Below the pieces are notes generated by a model. That model saw only the letters and a list, made by a program, of their open reading frames with translations, ran no database searches and was not told the DNA's origin. This document shows positions 26,035 through 34,387 of a DNA stretch of 64,000 bases, one piece after another (the first letter of the stretch is position 1; each line of letters opens with the position of its first letter). The DNA is from Pseudonocardia sp. SCN 73-27. GTDB lineage: Bacteria > Actinomycetota > Actinomycetes > Mycobacteriales > Pseudonocardiaceae. The stretch lies in assembly GCA_001725415.1 (NCBI GenBank), contig MEGH01000003.1:104185-168184 (forward strand), read 5' to 3'. A program made the translations under genes and the position numbers.

Positions 26035-26099
26035 GTAGACTTAATCGGGGGAAGCCGGGCTGCTATGAGAAAGTAGACATCTAAACTGTTCAGGTAGAC
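26035..26099. promoter_or_regulatory. Three GTAGAC repeats between SDR and marR
   Basis: GTAGAC occurs at 26035, 26073 and 26094 in an AT-rich 160-bp divergent region; the middle one is part of TAGA-CA-TCTA. The last overlaps TAGACT, a possible -10 box 14 bases before the marR ATG. The MarR product is the likely ligand, autoregulating and controlling the divergent SDR. The same hexamer recurs inverted in front of the TetR gene. Confidence 0.45.
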
Positions 26100-26114
26100 T
26101 GTATATTTGCCGGC

Positions 26115-26585
26115 ATGAGCGACACCACCTCCGCGCTGGCCGTATCCTTGGCCCGCGCGATCCAGCGGCTGCGCGCGCGGATCCGCGCCGAGGCCGGGGG
26201 CCGGTCCTCGCCGTGGAGCCGCACCCAGCTCCTGGCCCTGGACCGGGTCATCACCGGCCCCCCGATGACTACGAGCGACCTGGCCGTGGCCGAGTACGTT
26301 CGGCCCCAGTCGATGGCTGCCACGCTCGCGCCGTTGGAGGAAGGTGGCTTGATCACCCGCCGCCGCGACCCGCAGGACGGGCGTCGGGTACTGCTGCTCC
26401 CCACCGACCGCGGACGTGAGCTCCTCCGTTCCGTACAGGAGCAGCAGGACTCGTGGCTCGCCGCCGCGATCGGGGCCGAGCTCGACGATGAGGACCTCGC
26501 GTCCCTCACCGACCTCGTACGTCTACTCGACCGGCTGACCGACAGCTCGGTTCGCGCGCCCGTTCCGCAGCGGCTGGGCCGATGA
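26115..26585 (+). CDS. MarR-family transcriptional regulator
   Basis: The protein has 156 residues. The winged helix is clear: WSRTQLLALDRVITGPPMTTSDLAVAEYVRPQSMAATLAPLEEGGLITRRRDPQDGRRVLLLPTDRG, with the wing DPQDGRR typical of MarR. These dimeric repressors release DNA on binding phenolic or other small ligands. The stop overlaps the MFS start (ATGA), the standard regulator-efflux pump arrangement. Confidence 0.9.
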   Translation: MSDTTSALAVSLARAIQRLRARIRAEAGGRSSPWSRTQLLALDRVITGPPMTTSDLAVAEYVRPQSMAATLAPLEEGGLITRRRDPQDGRRVLLLPTDRGRELLRSVQEQQDSWLAAAIGAELDDEDLASLTDLVRLLDRLTDSSVRAPVPQRLGR

Positions 26586-28009
26586 CCGCGACCATTGTCG
26601 ACGGCCGGCCCGGCCGGGCCGCGGTCGGGCGGTTCATGGCACCCCTGCTGCTGGGTGCGTCCTTGAATCCGATCAACAGCTCGATCATCGCGACGGCGCT
26701 GGTGGCGATCGGCCGCGACTTCAGCGTCGGACCGGCGGTGACCGCGAGCCTCGTCGCTGCGCTCTACCTCGCGAGCGCGATCGGTCAGCCCGCGTTCGGC
26801 ACCCTCGCCGATCGGCTGGGACCCCGCCGGGTGTTCCTCGCCGGCTTGGTGCTCGTTGCGGCGGGCGGCGTTCTGGGAACGTTCGCGACGTCGATCCCGG
26901 CCCTCGTCGTGGCCCGCGTGCTACTCGGCCTCGGGACCTCCGCCGGCTACCCGACGGCGGTGCTGGCGATCCGCCGCTGGAGTACCACCCATCCGGGCGC
27001 GCCGGACGGCGGGATGCTCGGCAGTCTCGCGATTGCCGGCCAGGTCACCGCCACGATCGGGTTGCCCCTCGGCGGGCTGCTGGTCGCGCTCACCGACTGG
27101 CGGGTCACGTTTCTGGTCAACGTGCCGCTCGCCGTCGTGACTGCGGTGGCCACGATGCTGTGGGTGCCCCGAGACCAGTCAGGCTCGGCCGCGGACGGAC
27201 GACGGGCGCTCCGGTCGGTACTGGCCGAGCTCGATCCGGGTGGCCTTCTCCTGTTCGGGGGCGTCATGGCGACCCTGCTGTTCTTTCTTGACGACCTGCA
27301 GCGTCCGAGCTGGCTGCTGGGAGCGGCCTTCGTCGTCCTGGCAGTCGCGCTGATCGTGTGGGAGCTGCGGATCCGGCGTCCGTTCCTCGACATCCGCATG
27401 CTCCTCCGCAACCGCGCGCTGACCGCGACCTACCTGCGCGTCGGGGCGACCTTTCTCGTCAGCTACTGCGTCCTGTACGGGCTCACGCAGTGGCTCGAGC
27501 AGAGCCGCGGGCTGAGCTCGGGCGAGGCGGGGCTCGTCATGCTCCCGATGTCGGTACTTGCGATCGTCGTCTCGGTGCCGTTCTCGCGCCGCAGGATGGT
27601 CCGTGGCGCGCTCGTCCTCACGGCCGCTGCGGCCGTGGTCGGTGCCGCCGGCATACTGCTGTTCGACGCGGCCAGCCCGGTGTGGCTGTTGACAATCGTG
27701 ATCGCCGTCTTCGGAGTGCTCTCGGGGCTGGGCATGATCGGGAACCAGGCGATGCTCTACCAGCAGGCCCCGTACGAACAGCTCGGCGTCGCCGCTGGGC
27801 TGATGCGGACCTTCATGTACAGCGGCGCGATCCTGTCCTCGAGCCTGATCGCGGTCTCCTTCGACGGCCGGGCCAGCGACGGCGGCCTGCACGCGGTCGC
27901 CGTCGCCCTGCTGCTCATCGGCGTCCTGCTCGCCGTGGCGACGGCCGTGGGGCTGCTGTGGAGGCGGACGCCCGCTCCCCGGTCGCCGCGATCGGAACAG
28001 GTTTTGTGA
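26582..28009 (+). CDS. MFS drug/metabolite efflux transporter
   Basis: The protein has 475 residues with 12-14 predicted helices. It has an MFS motif A-like loop GTLADRLGPRRVFLAG between helices 2 and 3, ARVLLGLGTSAGYPTAVLAIRRW (motif B/C region) and DWRVTFLVNVPLA, typical of the DHA2 family. It exports drugs or metabolites by proton antiport. It is coupled to marR, which suggests ligand-induced efflux of a substrate or intermediate of the island pathway. A strong hairpin follows the stop. Confidence 0.88.
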   Translation: MTATIVDGRPGRAAVGRFMAPLLLGASLNPINSSIIATALVAIGRDFSVGPAVTASLVAALYLASAIGQPAFGTLADRLGPRRVFLAGLVLVAAGGVLGTFATSIPALVVARVLLGLGTSAGYPTAVLAIRRWSTTHPGAPDGGMLGSLAIAGQVTATIGLPLGGLLVALTDWRVTFLVNVPLAVVTAVATMLWVPRDQSGSAADGRRALRSVLAELDPGGLLLFGGVMATLLFFLDDLQRPSWLLGAAFVVLAVALIVWELRIRRPFLDIRMLLRNRALTATYLRVGATFLVSYCVLYGLTQWLEQSRGLSSGEAGLVMLPMSVLAIVVSVPFSRRRMVRGALVLTAAAAVVGAAGILLFDAASPVWLLTIVIAVFGVLSGLGMIGNQAMLYQQAPYEQLGVAAGLMRTFMYSGAILSSSLIAVSFDGRASDGGLHAVAVALLLIGVLLAVATAVGLLWRRTPAPRSPRSEQVL

Positions 28010-28017
28010 GAACGTCT

Positions 28018-28060
28018 GTCGTCCCGGGCGGCCACCTGAAGGGTGATCGCCCGGGACGAC
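28018..28060. terminator. Bidirectional terminator, 13-bp perfect stem
   Basis: GTCGTCCCGGGCG (28018-28030) pairs with CGCCCGGGACGAC (28048-28060). A second overlapping pairing, CCACCTGA/TCAGGTGG, extends to 28072. It lies between the convergent MFS and MHS permease genes. Confidence 0.75.
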
Positions 28061-28064
28061 ACGC

Positions 28065-29426
28065 TCAGGTGGTCGCCCGCGTGGCCGGGAGGTCCGCCTG
28101 CTCGACAACCACTGCTGATGCCGGGTCCTCGGCGAGCGACGACCCGGCGGACTCCCTGCCGCGCCAGACGGCCACCGCTGCGACGACGCACATCCCGGAG
28201 ATCAGTGCGACGACCCACCCGAGCCTGCCGGCCGACGCGGCGAGTAGCGATGCGCTCACGACTGGTGTGAAACCGGCCGCCACCGCCGCGAGCTGGTAGG
28301 ACAGCGAGACGCCGGTGGAGCGCAGCTCGGTCGGGAACAGCTCGCTGAGCAGCGACGCGACCGTGCCCTGCGACGCTGGCGTCACGAACGAGAACAGCAC
28401 GATGAACGCCACGAACAACAGCACCGTCGACCCGCTCTTCATGGCGAGCATGAACGGGTAGGTCAGGATCGCGACTCCGACGACCGACGCCACGAACACC
28501 GGCCGACGGCCGACGCGGTCCGACAACATGCCGTAGATCGGGGTGGTGAAGCTCCCGAGCACCCAGCTCGTCGCGAGTGCGAGCAGGACGGTCGACCGGG
28601 AGTTCCCGGCCTGCACGGCGTACCCCACCGCGAACGTTCCGAAGAACGCCGCCGACATGGTGGGCGGCAGGCTGGCGAGGATGCCCCGGCCGAGCGGACG
28701 GAGGTGGCCGAGCATCGCGGAGAGTCCGACCCGGGGCTCGGCCCGCTTCTCCATCTCGAGAAACAGTGGGCTCTCGTCGATCCGCAGCCGCAGGTAGATG
28801 CCGAGTGCGACTAGCACGAAGCTGAACAGGAACGGCATCCGCCAACCCCAGCTGAACAGCTGGTCCTCAGGCAGCGTCGTCACCAGCGCCATGACCAGCG
28901 TCGCGATGACCGCGCCCGCCGATAGACCGCCTTGGCCGAGACCGGTGTACATCCCACGCTTCCGAGGTTCGACGAACTCGGCGATCATCAGGACGCCACC
29001 ACCCCATTCACCGCCGTGCGCGATCCCCTGGATCACACGCAGGGCGACGAGAAGGATCGGGGCCGCGACACCGATCTGCGCCTGAGTCGGGAGAAGACCG
29101 ATCAGTCCGGTTCCCGCGCCCATGAGGATCACGGTGGTCATGAGGACCCACCGGCGACCCAACCGATCGCCCAGGTAGCCGAACAGCAGCCCGCCCAGCG
29201 GGCGCGCGAGGTAACCGGTGGCCAGGGTGGCGAACGACGCGATCGTTGCGAGGGCCGGGCTGAGGTTCGCGAAGAAGAGTGGACCGAAGATCAGCGCCGC
29301 CGCGGAGCCATACAGAATGAAGTCGTAGGTCTCGATGGCGGTGCCGATGAAGCTGGAGGCGACAACCCGGCGGATCTCTTTCTGGGGAACCTGCTGACCG
29401 GCATTGGTGCCGGCATCGGCGCTCAT
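28065..29426 (-). CDS. MHS-family (metabolite:H+ symporter) MFS permease
   Basis: The protein has 453 residues with 12 helices. ASSFIGTAIETYDFILYGSAAAL is the typical MHS first helix with its acidic residue. GYLGDRLGRRWVLMTT is motif A, and RVIQGIAHGGEWGGGVLMIAEF is the family signature after helix 4. Relatives import shikimate, alpha-ketoglutarate, citrate, proline/betaine or aromatic acids with protons, so the substrate is probably a carboxylate. An island-type operator (TCGCTC-N5-ATTAACCT) lies 105 bp upstream at 29531. It is divergent from the TetR gene. Confidence 0.88.
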   Translation of the reverse strand: MSADAGTNAGQQVPQKEIRRVVASSFIGTAIETYDFILYGSAAALIFGPLFFANLSPALATIASFATLATGYLARPLGGLLFGYLGDRLGRRWVLMTTVILMGAGTGLIGLLPTQAQIGVAAPILLVALRVIQGIAHGGEWGGGVLMIAEFVEPRKRGMYTGLGQGGLSAGAVIATLVMALVTTLPEDQLFSWGWRMPFLFSFVLVALGIYLRLRIDESPLFLEMEKRAEPRVGLSAMLGHLRPLGRGILASLPPTMSAAFFGTFAVGYAVQAGNSRSTVLLALATSWVLGSFTTPIYGMLSDRVGRRPVFVASVVGVAILTYPFMLAMKSGSTVLLFVAFIVLFSFVTPASQGTVASLLSELFPTELRSTGVSLSYQLAAVAAGFTPVVSASLLAASAGRLGWVVALISGMCVVAAVAVWRGRESAGSSLAEDPASAVVVEQADLPATRATT

Positions 29427-29530
29427 CTCTTCCGGTCCCCGCTACGAGGTTGGACAGGAGCGTCCGAGCAACAGGTTGATTCGAGCATCATCGCTTTTCA
29501 CCTCGGATGCAGCTGTGCAACGGACTGAAG

Positions 29531-29557
29531 TCGCTCAAACTATTAACCTAGTTATGG
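29531..29557. promoter_or_regulatory. Island operator copy: TCGCTC-N5-ATTAACCT
   Basis: TCGCTC at 29531-29536, five bases, then ATTAACCT at 29542-29549, followed by AGTTATGG. The P450 promoter carries the same TCGCTC-N5-ATTAACCT arrangement (59546-59564, minus strand). The AGTTATGG tail matches the site at 50647. It is upstream of the MHS permease gene. Confidence 0.5.
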
Positions 29558-29928
29558 GCTGCGTCAAGAACCTCGTGCCGGGGAGGCTCGGGTGATCCGG
29601 ATATGGACCCAGCCGGTCTCCGACTGTGGGAGCGAGACATCAACAGGCACAACAGGTTCTGTGGCGGAGGGGGAACCGCGCCTGGCGCTCGACCCATTGA
29701 TCCGACGTGGCCAGCTCGCCCATCGCGAATGACGACTGTCCCCGTTGGACGGCATGCCAGAATGCGTTACGGCAATGACGTCGAAATCGTGTCGACCAGG
29801 TGGTCGAGGGTACCGGCGGCGCGCTCTCCGATTCTGGACGTGCCGCCAGGATGGTGACCCTCTGGAGCGGACGTGCACTCGACAAGAGGTTGGCGCCGGC
29901 CGCCTTTCGACAAGTGGTCGGGGGCAGA

Positions 29929-29967
29929 GTCTACACCCGTAGACAGGAGTGGTCTACGCTCGTCTAC
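29929..29967. promoter_or_regulatory. GTCTAC-N4-GTAGAC operator plus two GTCTAC repeats
   Basis: An inverted GTCTAC-ACCC-GTAGAC (29929-29944) is followed by direct GTCTAC copies at 29952 and 29962, the last touching the TetR ATG at 29968. TACGCT at 29955 would be a -10 box placing the start of transcription at the ATG (leaderless). This is the expected layout for autorepression by the TetR protein. Confidence 0.55.
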
Positions 29968-30549
29968 ATGAAATCCGAGGGAGTCGTGCAACGCCGCCGC
30001 GACGCCGCCGCGACCCGGGCCGCCATCCTCGAGGCAGCCATCGCAGAGTTCACCGAGCACGGCTACGCGGGCGCCGGGGTCCGCCAGATCGCGGAGCGTG
30101 CGGGCGTCACGGCGATGCTGATCAATCGCTACTTCGACTCCAAGGAGCGCCTGTTCGCAGAAGCTGTGGACACCTCTTTCGCGCCGCCCACCGTCGTCAC
30201 CGACAGCGGCGAGGACCGGCTCGCGGCCACTATCGGCACCGTGCTCGCCCAGCGAACCGGGCTGTCCGCCGGGCAACTCGACCCGTTCCTGCTCACTTTG
30301 CGGTCAGCGGGCGATGCCCGTGCAGCCGAGATCGTCCGGCACGGTATCGAGACGCACGTCGGCGCGCGCCTTGCCAGCCGGCTCGCCGGCTCGGAGGCGG
30401 AGGCCCGAGCTCAGATCGCCCTGGCGCTGATCGCAGGTGTCTGGCTGATGCGACGGGTGATCGGGCTGCCGGCTCTTGCGGCAATGGCCGACGAGACCCT
30501 TGCGGGCTTGCTGGGCGCCATGTTCGACGCCGTCCTCGACCCGGACTAG
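29968..30549 (+). CDS. TetR-family transcriptional regulator
   Basis: The protein has 193 residues from the ATG at 29968; the frame is open further up, but that stretch overlaps the operator sites. The N-terminal HTH reads RDAAATRAAILEAAIAEFTEHGYAGAGVRQIAERAGVTAMLINRYFDSKERLFAEAV, which is classic TetR. The C-terminal ligand domain (about 80-190) is Ala/Leu-rich helices. The likely operator is GTCTAC-N4-GTAGAC, also found near 35301. It lies between the permease and the lyase gene and may control both. Confidence 0.9.
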   Translation: MKSEGVVQRRRDAAATRAAILEAAIAEFTEHGYAGAGVRQIAERAGVTAMLINRYFDSKERLFAEAVDTSFAPPTVVTDSGEDRLAATIGTVLAQRTGLSAGQLDPFLLTLRSAGDARAAEIVRHGIETHVGARLASRLAGSEAEARAQIALALIAGVWLMRRVIGLPALAAMADETLAGLLGAMFDAVLDPD

Positions 30550-30605
30550 CCCCGGTGCGACGTCGCGACCGTCTGAGACTGGCTGCCGGCTCCGATTGAC
30601 ACTAT

Positions 30606-30620
30606 CATTATCCTTGATGG
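30606..30620. promoter_or_regulatory. Operator-like element CATTATCCTTGATGG
   Basis: It lies 82 bp upstream of the lyase start, 5 bp after a TTGACA hexamer (30596-30601). It matches the sites at 50647 (CATTAGCCTAGTCATGG) and 29541 (TATTAACCTAGTTATGG) except for a two-base gap. It could be a regulator site or part of the promoter. Confidence 0.4.
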
Positions 30621-30702
30621 CTGCGCGCAGTCGTCACCGCGCACTCAGTCCGGGCCGACCGGCAGCACATCGCGCCTGCCCCGACCGCTCAGGAGTCCAA
30701 CG

Positions 30703-31566
30703 ATGGACACGTCGATCCGCCCGGAGTTCCGGCGCAAGCTGAACTCCGGCACCACACTCTTCGCGCCGCATTGCCCCGATCCCCTGGTCGCCAGGCTGTG
30801 CGAGCGGCTCGGGTACGACGCCGGCTACCTCGGCGGCGCCGGGCTTGGGCACCGCCTCGCCGTGTCCGAGGCGCTGCTCAACGTCAGCGACCTCGCGTCC
30901 GCCACCTCCGCCGTACGGCTTCGGTCGGACCTGCCGCTGGTCGTCGATGGCGGGGTCGGGTTCGGCGACGCGATCCACGTCCAGCGCATGGTCTGGGAGC
31001 TCGAGCGGGCCGGCGCGAGCGCGATCGAGCTGGAGGACCAGGTTGCGCCGAAGCGCGCCAGCCACCACCGCGACATCGAGCACCTCGTTTCAACGGCGGA
31101 GATGGTGGGCAAGGTCCGGTTCGCCGTCGAGGCCAGGACCGATCCCGACCTGGTGCTGATCGCCCGCACCGGGGCGGTGCAGAACGAGGATTTCGACAGT
31201 GCGATCACCCGGCTCGAAGCCTACCTCGACGCCGGCGCCGACGCCGTGATGTTGCTGCCGGCCGACGAGGACCAGCTCGCTGAGGCCCCCCGACGCCTCG
31301 GTGCGCCCCTCGCCACACTCACGTCGTTCGACAGCCAGTCGCAGCGGCGTTGGCAGGAGCTCGGATACGCCCTGGTGATCGACCCGATCACCGGCGAGAC
31401 CGCCGCGTTCGACGCACTGCGCCGGGCCTATGACCGCCAGCGCCGCGGCGAGCCCAGCGGTACCGGCCCCGCGACGGCCATGGCCCTCTTCCGCGAGCTC
31501 CACGAACTCGCCCGCTTCGAGGAGCTCTACGAGGTCGAGCGGGCGACCACCGAGCCGGCCGGCTGA
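30703..31566 (+). CDS. Isocitrate lyase/PEP mutase superfamily protein
   Basis: The protein has 287 residues with CAGGAG upstream of the ATG. The TIM-barrel family motifs are VVDGGVGFGDAI (the metal-binding D-x-D/GYG loop, slightly changed), IELEDQVAPKRASHH (the ED-x-x-PKR-x-x-H loop; the usual lyase Cys of KRCGH is Ser here) and VEARTDPDLVLIARTGA. Relatives include 2-methylisocitrate lyase, oxaloacetate decarboxylase, PEP mutase and carboxyvinyl-carboxyphosphonate phosphorylmutase. Loss of the Cys argues against a plain (methyl)isocitrate lyase and for a hydrolase or decarboxylase-like reaction on a 2-keto or dicarboxylic acid. A decayed SDR and an EthD gene follow. Confidence 0.8.
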   Translation: MDTSIRPEFRRKLNSGTTLFAPHCPDPLVARLCERLGYDAGYLGGAGLGHRLAVSEALLNVSDLASATSAVRLRSDLPLVVDGGVGFGDAIHVQRMVWELERAGASAIELEDQVAPKRASHHRDIEHLVSTAEMVGKVRFAVEARTDPDLVLIARTGAVQNEDFDSAITRLEAYLDAGADAVMLLPADEDQLAEAPRRLGAPLATLTSFDSQSQRRWQELGYALVIDPITGETAAFDALRRAYDRQRRGEPSGTGPATAMALFRELHELARFEELYEVERATTEPAG

Positions 31567-31599
31567 GGCCTGTACGGGAGGACGAAGCATGAGCGATGA

Positions 31600-31970
31600 G
31601 ATTGGTCCACAGCCCTCGCGGGCCTGGTCGCAATCGTGACGATCGCGGGGCCCGGCATCGGCCGCACCGAGACGCTCGCCCTGGCCGCCGCAACGGCGCT
31701 TCGCCCGTCGGCTGGTGATGGCCGAACGCGTCGTCGACCGCCGTCGGGACGTTCGGCCGCCTGGACATCGTCGTCCAGAACGCGGGCATCGTCCGGCACC
31801 AAGACGATCGCGGAGATCGGCGAGGCCGGCTTGGGCGTCACTGATCGCGACGAACCTCACGGGGCCTTCCGGGCGGGCGGGCGCGTGCTCGCCACCGTCC
31901 TGCCAGTCGACGGCGGCCTCGAGATTCTGTACGGCCCCGAACCCCGAGAACACGACCGGGACCCGGTCGA
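31600..31970 (+). pseudogene. Decayed short-chain dehydrogenase
   Basis: Successive frames show SDR pieces in the right order. LAGLVAIVTIAGPGIGRTET resembles the NAD-binding TGAGxGIG start, with the first Gly lost. GTFGRLDIVVQNAGIVRH is the NAG strand. TIAEIGEA and LIATNLTGP belong to helix 4 and helix 5. VLPVDGGLEILYG is the C-terminal VDGG. The catalytic Ser-Tyr-Lys part is missing, and at least two frame changes and a large internal deletion are needed. It sits between the lyase and EthD genes, and its C-terminal frame runs on into EthD. Confidence 0.6.
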
Positions 31971-31983
31971 AGAGGAGGACACG

Positions 31984-32742
31984 ATGTCGCCCGAGGCATC
32001 CGCGACAGCCGAGCCTGTCATCAAGCTGGCCTACCTGGCCCGGCGCAACCCGGCGCTGACCGTCGAGGAGTTCGCGCTTCGCTGGCGCCAGCACTCGCTG
32101 CTCGCCGGCTCGATGCCGTCGATCCGTCCCGGCGTCGTGCAGACCGCGCACTGCCTCAACCACTACGACCGAACCCTGTTCGCACGGGCCACGCTCGAGT
32201 ACGACGGTGTCAATTTCCTGACTCTGACCAGCGCTGACATTGCGCTCTCGATGTGGCAGTCCGACGAGGCGCTGGAGCTGCTGCAGCCCGACGAGCTGGC
32301 AACCTTCTCCACCTACGCCCGCCACTTCACCCTCACCACCCACGAGCACCTGGCCTCCCCCGGCCCGATGCGTCATCACAACCTGATCTTCTTCCTCAAG
32401 CGCGACCACCGCACCAGCCCCGCCGACTTCACCGCGACGCTGGTCGAGGCCCAGGCCGAGGTGGCCGGCGGCCGACGCGCCGTCGTCAACGTCGTGGTGG
32501 ATCGCCAGCCCGGGTACAACTTCGACGCGGTGACTGAGCTCTGGTTCGACAGCCCTGACGAGCTGCGCGACGTCGCCGGCTCGCCAGTGTTCGCCGACAC
32601 CTACCTCGGCCGCCGCGCGGAGATCTGCGACGAGATGCGGACGGTCGCGATGACGACTCGGCTGAGCCACGCGCGGCCCGCGATCAGCGAGCAGACGGCA
32701 GTCGACCGGCCGGTGCGCGCTACAGCCACGGCCATGGGCTGA
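31984..32742 (+). CDS. EthD-domain protein (two EthD-like repeats)
   Basis: The protein has 252 residues. The ATG at 31984 follows GAGGAGG; the upstream open frame is SDR debris. The first EthD repeat is IKLAYLARRNPALTVEEFALRWRQHSLLA (about 13-120). The second is LIFFLKRDHRTSPADFTATLVEAQAEVAG with DAVTELWFDSPDELRDV (about 135-240). EthD ferredoxin-like domains occur in catabolic clusters for ethers, aromatics and polyketides, usually as small accessory or cyclase-like enzymes; the reaction is unknown. A frameshifted relative lies at 50660, and the two share the C-terminal VAMxTRLSHARPA. Confidence 0.75.
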   Translation: MSPEASATAEPVIKLAYLARRNPALTVEEFALRWRQHSLLAGSMPSIRPGVVQTAHCLNHYDRTLFARATLEYDGVNFLTLTSADIALSMWQSDEALELLQPDELATFSTYARHFTLTTHEHLASPGPMRHHNLIFFLKRDHRTSPADFTATLVEAQAEVAGGRRAVVNVVVDRQPGYNFDAVTELWFDSPDELRDVAGSPVFADTYLGRRAEICDEMRTVAMTTRLSHARPAISEQTAVDRPVRATATAMG

Positions 32743-32749
32743 GTGGTCG

Positions 32750-33874
32750 GTGAGCCAGCCGGGACCCGCCGCCGCCCCGTTGCGGGTCGGCCTCGTCGGG
32801 GCGAACTGGGGCCTGACCCACCTGGCGGCGTGGCGGGCGGTGCCCGGCGTCGACGTCGTCGCGGTCTGCACCGGTCACCGGGACAGCGCCGCGCGGGTCG
32901 CGGCCGAGCACCGCGTCGGCACCGCCTACTGGGATGCGGCCGACCTGATCGCCGACCCGCGCCTCGATGTCGTGGACGTGACCATCCGCCCGGCCCTACG
33001 GACGGAGATGGCGCCGGCCGCGATACGAGCCGGGAAGCACCTGATGGTGCCGCTGCCGTTCGCGACCGACGATCGGGCCGCCCGCGCCCTCGACGAGCTC
33101 GCCCGCAGACATGGCGTCGTCGCGGTTGTCGAGAACCTGCACCGCCATGAGCCTGCGCTGCGCCAGCTGCGCGACCTGGTGACAGCCGGTGAGCTCGGCC
33201 GGGTGAGCATGATACGTGGGCACGTCCGCAGCGACTTGCTGCTCAACCCGCCCGACCCGTGGCCGTACGAGTGGATCCTCGACCCGGTCAACCACGCCAG
33301 CGCGCTGCGCAACTTCGGCGCCCACCTGCTGCACGCCGTCGTCGACCTCGCCGGGCCGGTCGCTGCCGTGGCCGCGACGCTGCGCCGCGATACCCGCGAG
33401 GTCCGGCTCGTCGGAGGCCGACGCGTCGGCTGCGGGGTCGTCGACGGCGCCGCTCTGTTGCTCCGGACCGTGGCGGGCGCCGACGTCGCGCTCGACGTGT
33501 CGTGGTGCGCGCCCGCGGCGGAGGGGTTCGCCGTCGAGGTGGTCGGCGACCGCGGCCGGGCCCGCGTCACCGCGGAGCGGCTGGGCCCGCAGCACGCTCG
33601 TCTGGAACGGGCGGGCCCCAGCGACGCCGCGATGACACCGGCCGTCATCGAGCAGCGGTACCGGACGATCCCCGGCGTGCCGGGCGTGGAGCCCGACCCG
33701 CTGCGGCCGCAGCTGTTCCCCATGGTCGCCATGTGCCAGAGGTTCGCCACCGCCGTGCGTGGGGACGGCGATGGCGCCGCTCCGACGTTCGCCGAGGCCG
33801 CGCATGTGTCGGCCGTGGTGGAGTCCGCCTACGACGCCGACGCACGGCGCACGTGGGTCGACGTTCCCCGCTGA
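32750..33874 (+). CDS. Gfo/Idh/MocA-family oxidoreductase-like protein
   Basis: The protein has 374 residues from a GTG 7 bp after the EthD stop. The N-terminal Rossmann domain begins LRVGLVGANWGLTHLAAWRAVPGVDVVAVCTG and reads on to LDVVDVTIRPALR. The usual EKP motif that holds the catalytic Lys reads VPLPFATDD instead, so activity is uncertain. The C-terminal domain (about 130-370) keeps VVENLHRHEPALRQLRDLVTAGELG and NFGAHLLHAVVDLAG. Members oxidise or epimerise sugars, inositols or biliverdin with NAD(P). Here it may act on an alcohol or keto acid in the island pathway. Confidence 0.8.
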   Translation: MSQPGPAAAPLRVGLVGANWGLTHLAAWRAVPGVDVVAVCTGHRDSAARVAAEHRVGTAYWDAADLIADPRLDVVDVTIRPALRTEMAPAAIRAGKHLMVPLPFATDDRAARALDELARRHGVVAVVENLHRHEPALRQLRDLVTAGELGRVSMIRGHVRSDLLLNPPDPWPYEWILDPVNHASALRNFGAHLLHAVVDLAGPVAAVAATLRRDTREVRLVGGRRVGCGVVDGAALLLRTVAGADVALDVSWCAPAAEGFAVEVVGDRGRARVTAERLGPQHARLERAGPSDAAMTPAVIEQRYRTIPGVPGVEPDPLRPQLFPMVAMCQRFATAVRGDGDGAAPTFAEAAHVSAVVESAYDADARRTWVDVPR

Positions 33875-34387
33875 CCGGGGCCGGGCCCAGGCGGACCAGC
33901 CGTTCGGCGGCGTCGGCGAGGGAGCGTCGCCCGCCTGCGACGGCGCAGTGAAAGCAACAAGCGCCCGGCGCAGACCGTCGCGACCGGAAGTCCGAGGCCG
34001 ACCACGATCGGTCCCGACACTGACCCACCACCAACGCCGTACAACTCCGGCGACCCCACCACGAGGCCGAGAGGCTCGGTGGGGCGCCGCGTCGGCGACG
34101 GCCCCGGGCTCCCTCCGAGGCCGACGTTGCCGGAGCGGCCAGAACCGAGTGGAGGCAGGAGAGCTCCGGCCGCGACGACGCAGTCGCCGTGAACCGCTCC
34201 TCGAACCCGCCGCGGTGTGGCCACTTCGGGCCGACCGAGTGGGCTGAAGGGTCGAGTCGTTCTCCGGCGAGCATCCGCACCGCGTCAGCCAACCTGGTGA
34301 TGTTCCACGTCGAGAGAACGAGTCTCCGATGCTGCAGCCGCAGCTATCGCCAGCTCGGGGACGTTTCTCCACGAGGCCCGTCAGCCG
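33875..34387. other. 513-bp convergent intergenic region, no gene seen
   Basis: It lies between the Gfo/Idh gene and a convergent SDR. Open frames on both strands are Arg/Pro-rich in the manner of non-coding GC-rich DNA, and none has a recognisable domain. It may hold decayed sequence, but I cannot identify it. No convincing terminator stem was found. Confidence 0.4.

Larger units (their letters stand above)
29427..29967. other. 541-bp intergenic region, no gene seen
   Basis: The region separates the divergent MHS permease and TetR genes. It contains the ATTAACCT operator at 29531 and the GTCTAC sites next to the TetR start. Open frames in between show no recognisable protein family and no ribosome site, so I see no supported gene. 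Confidence 0.5.
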
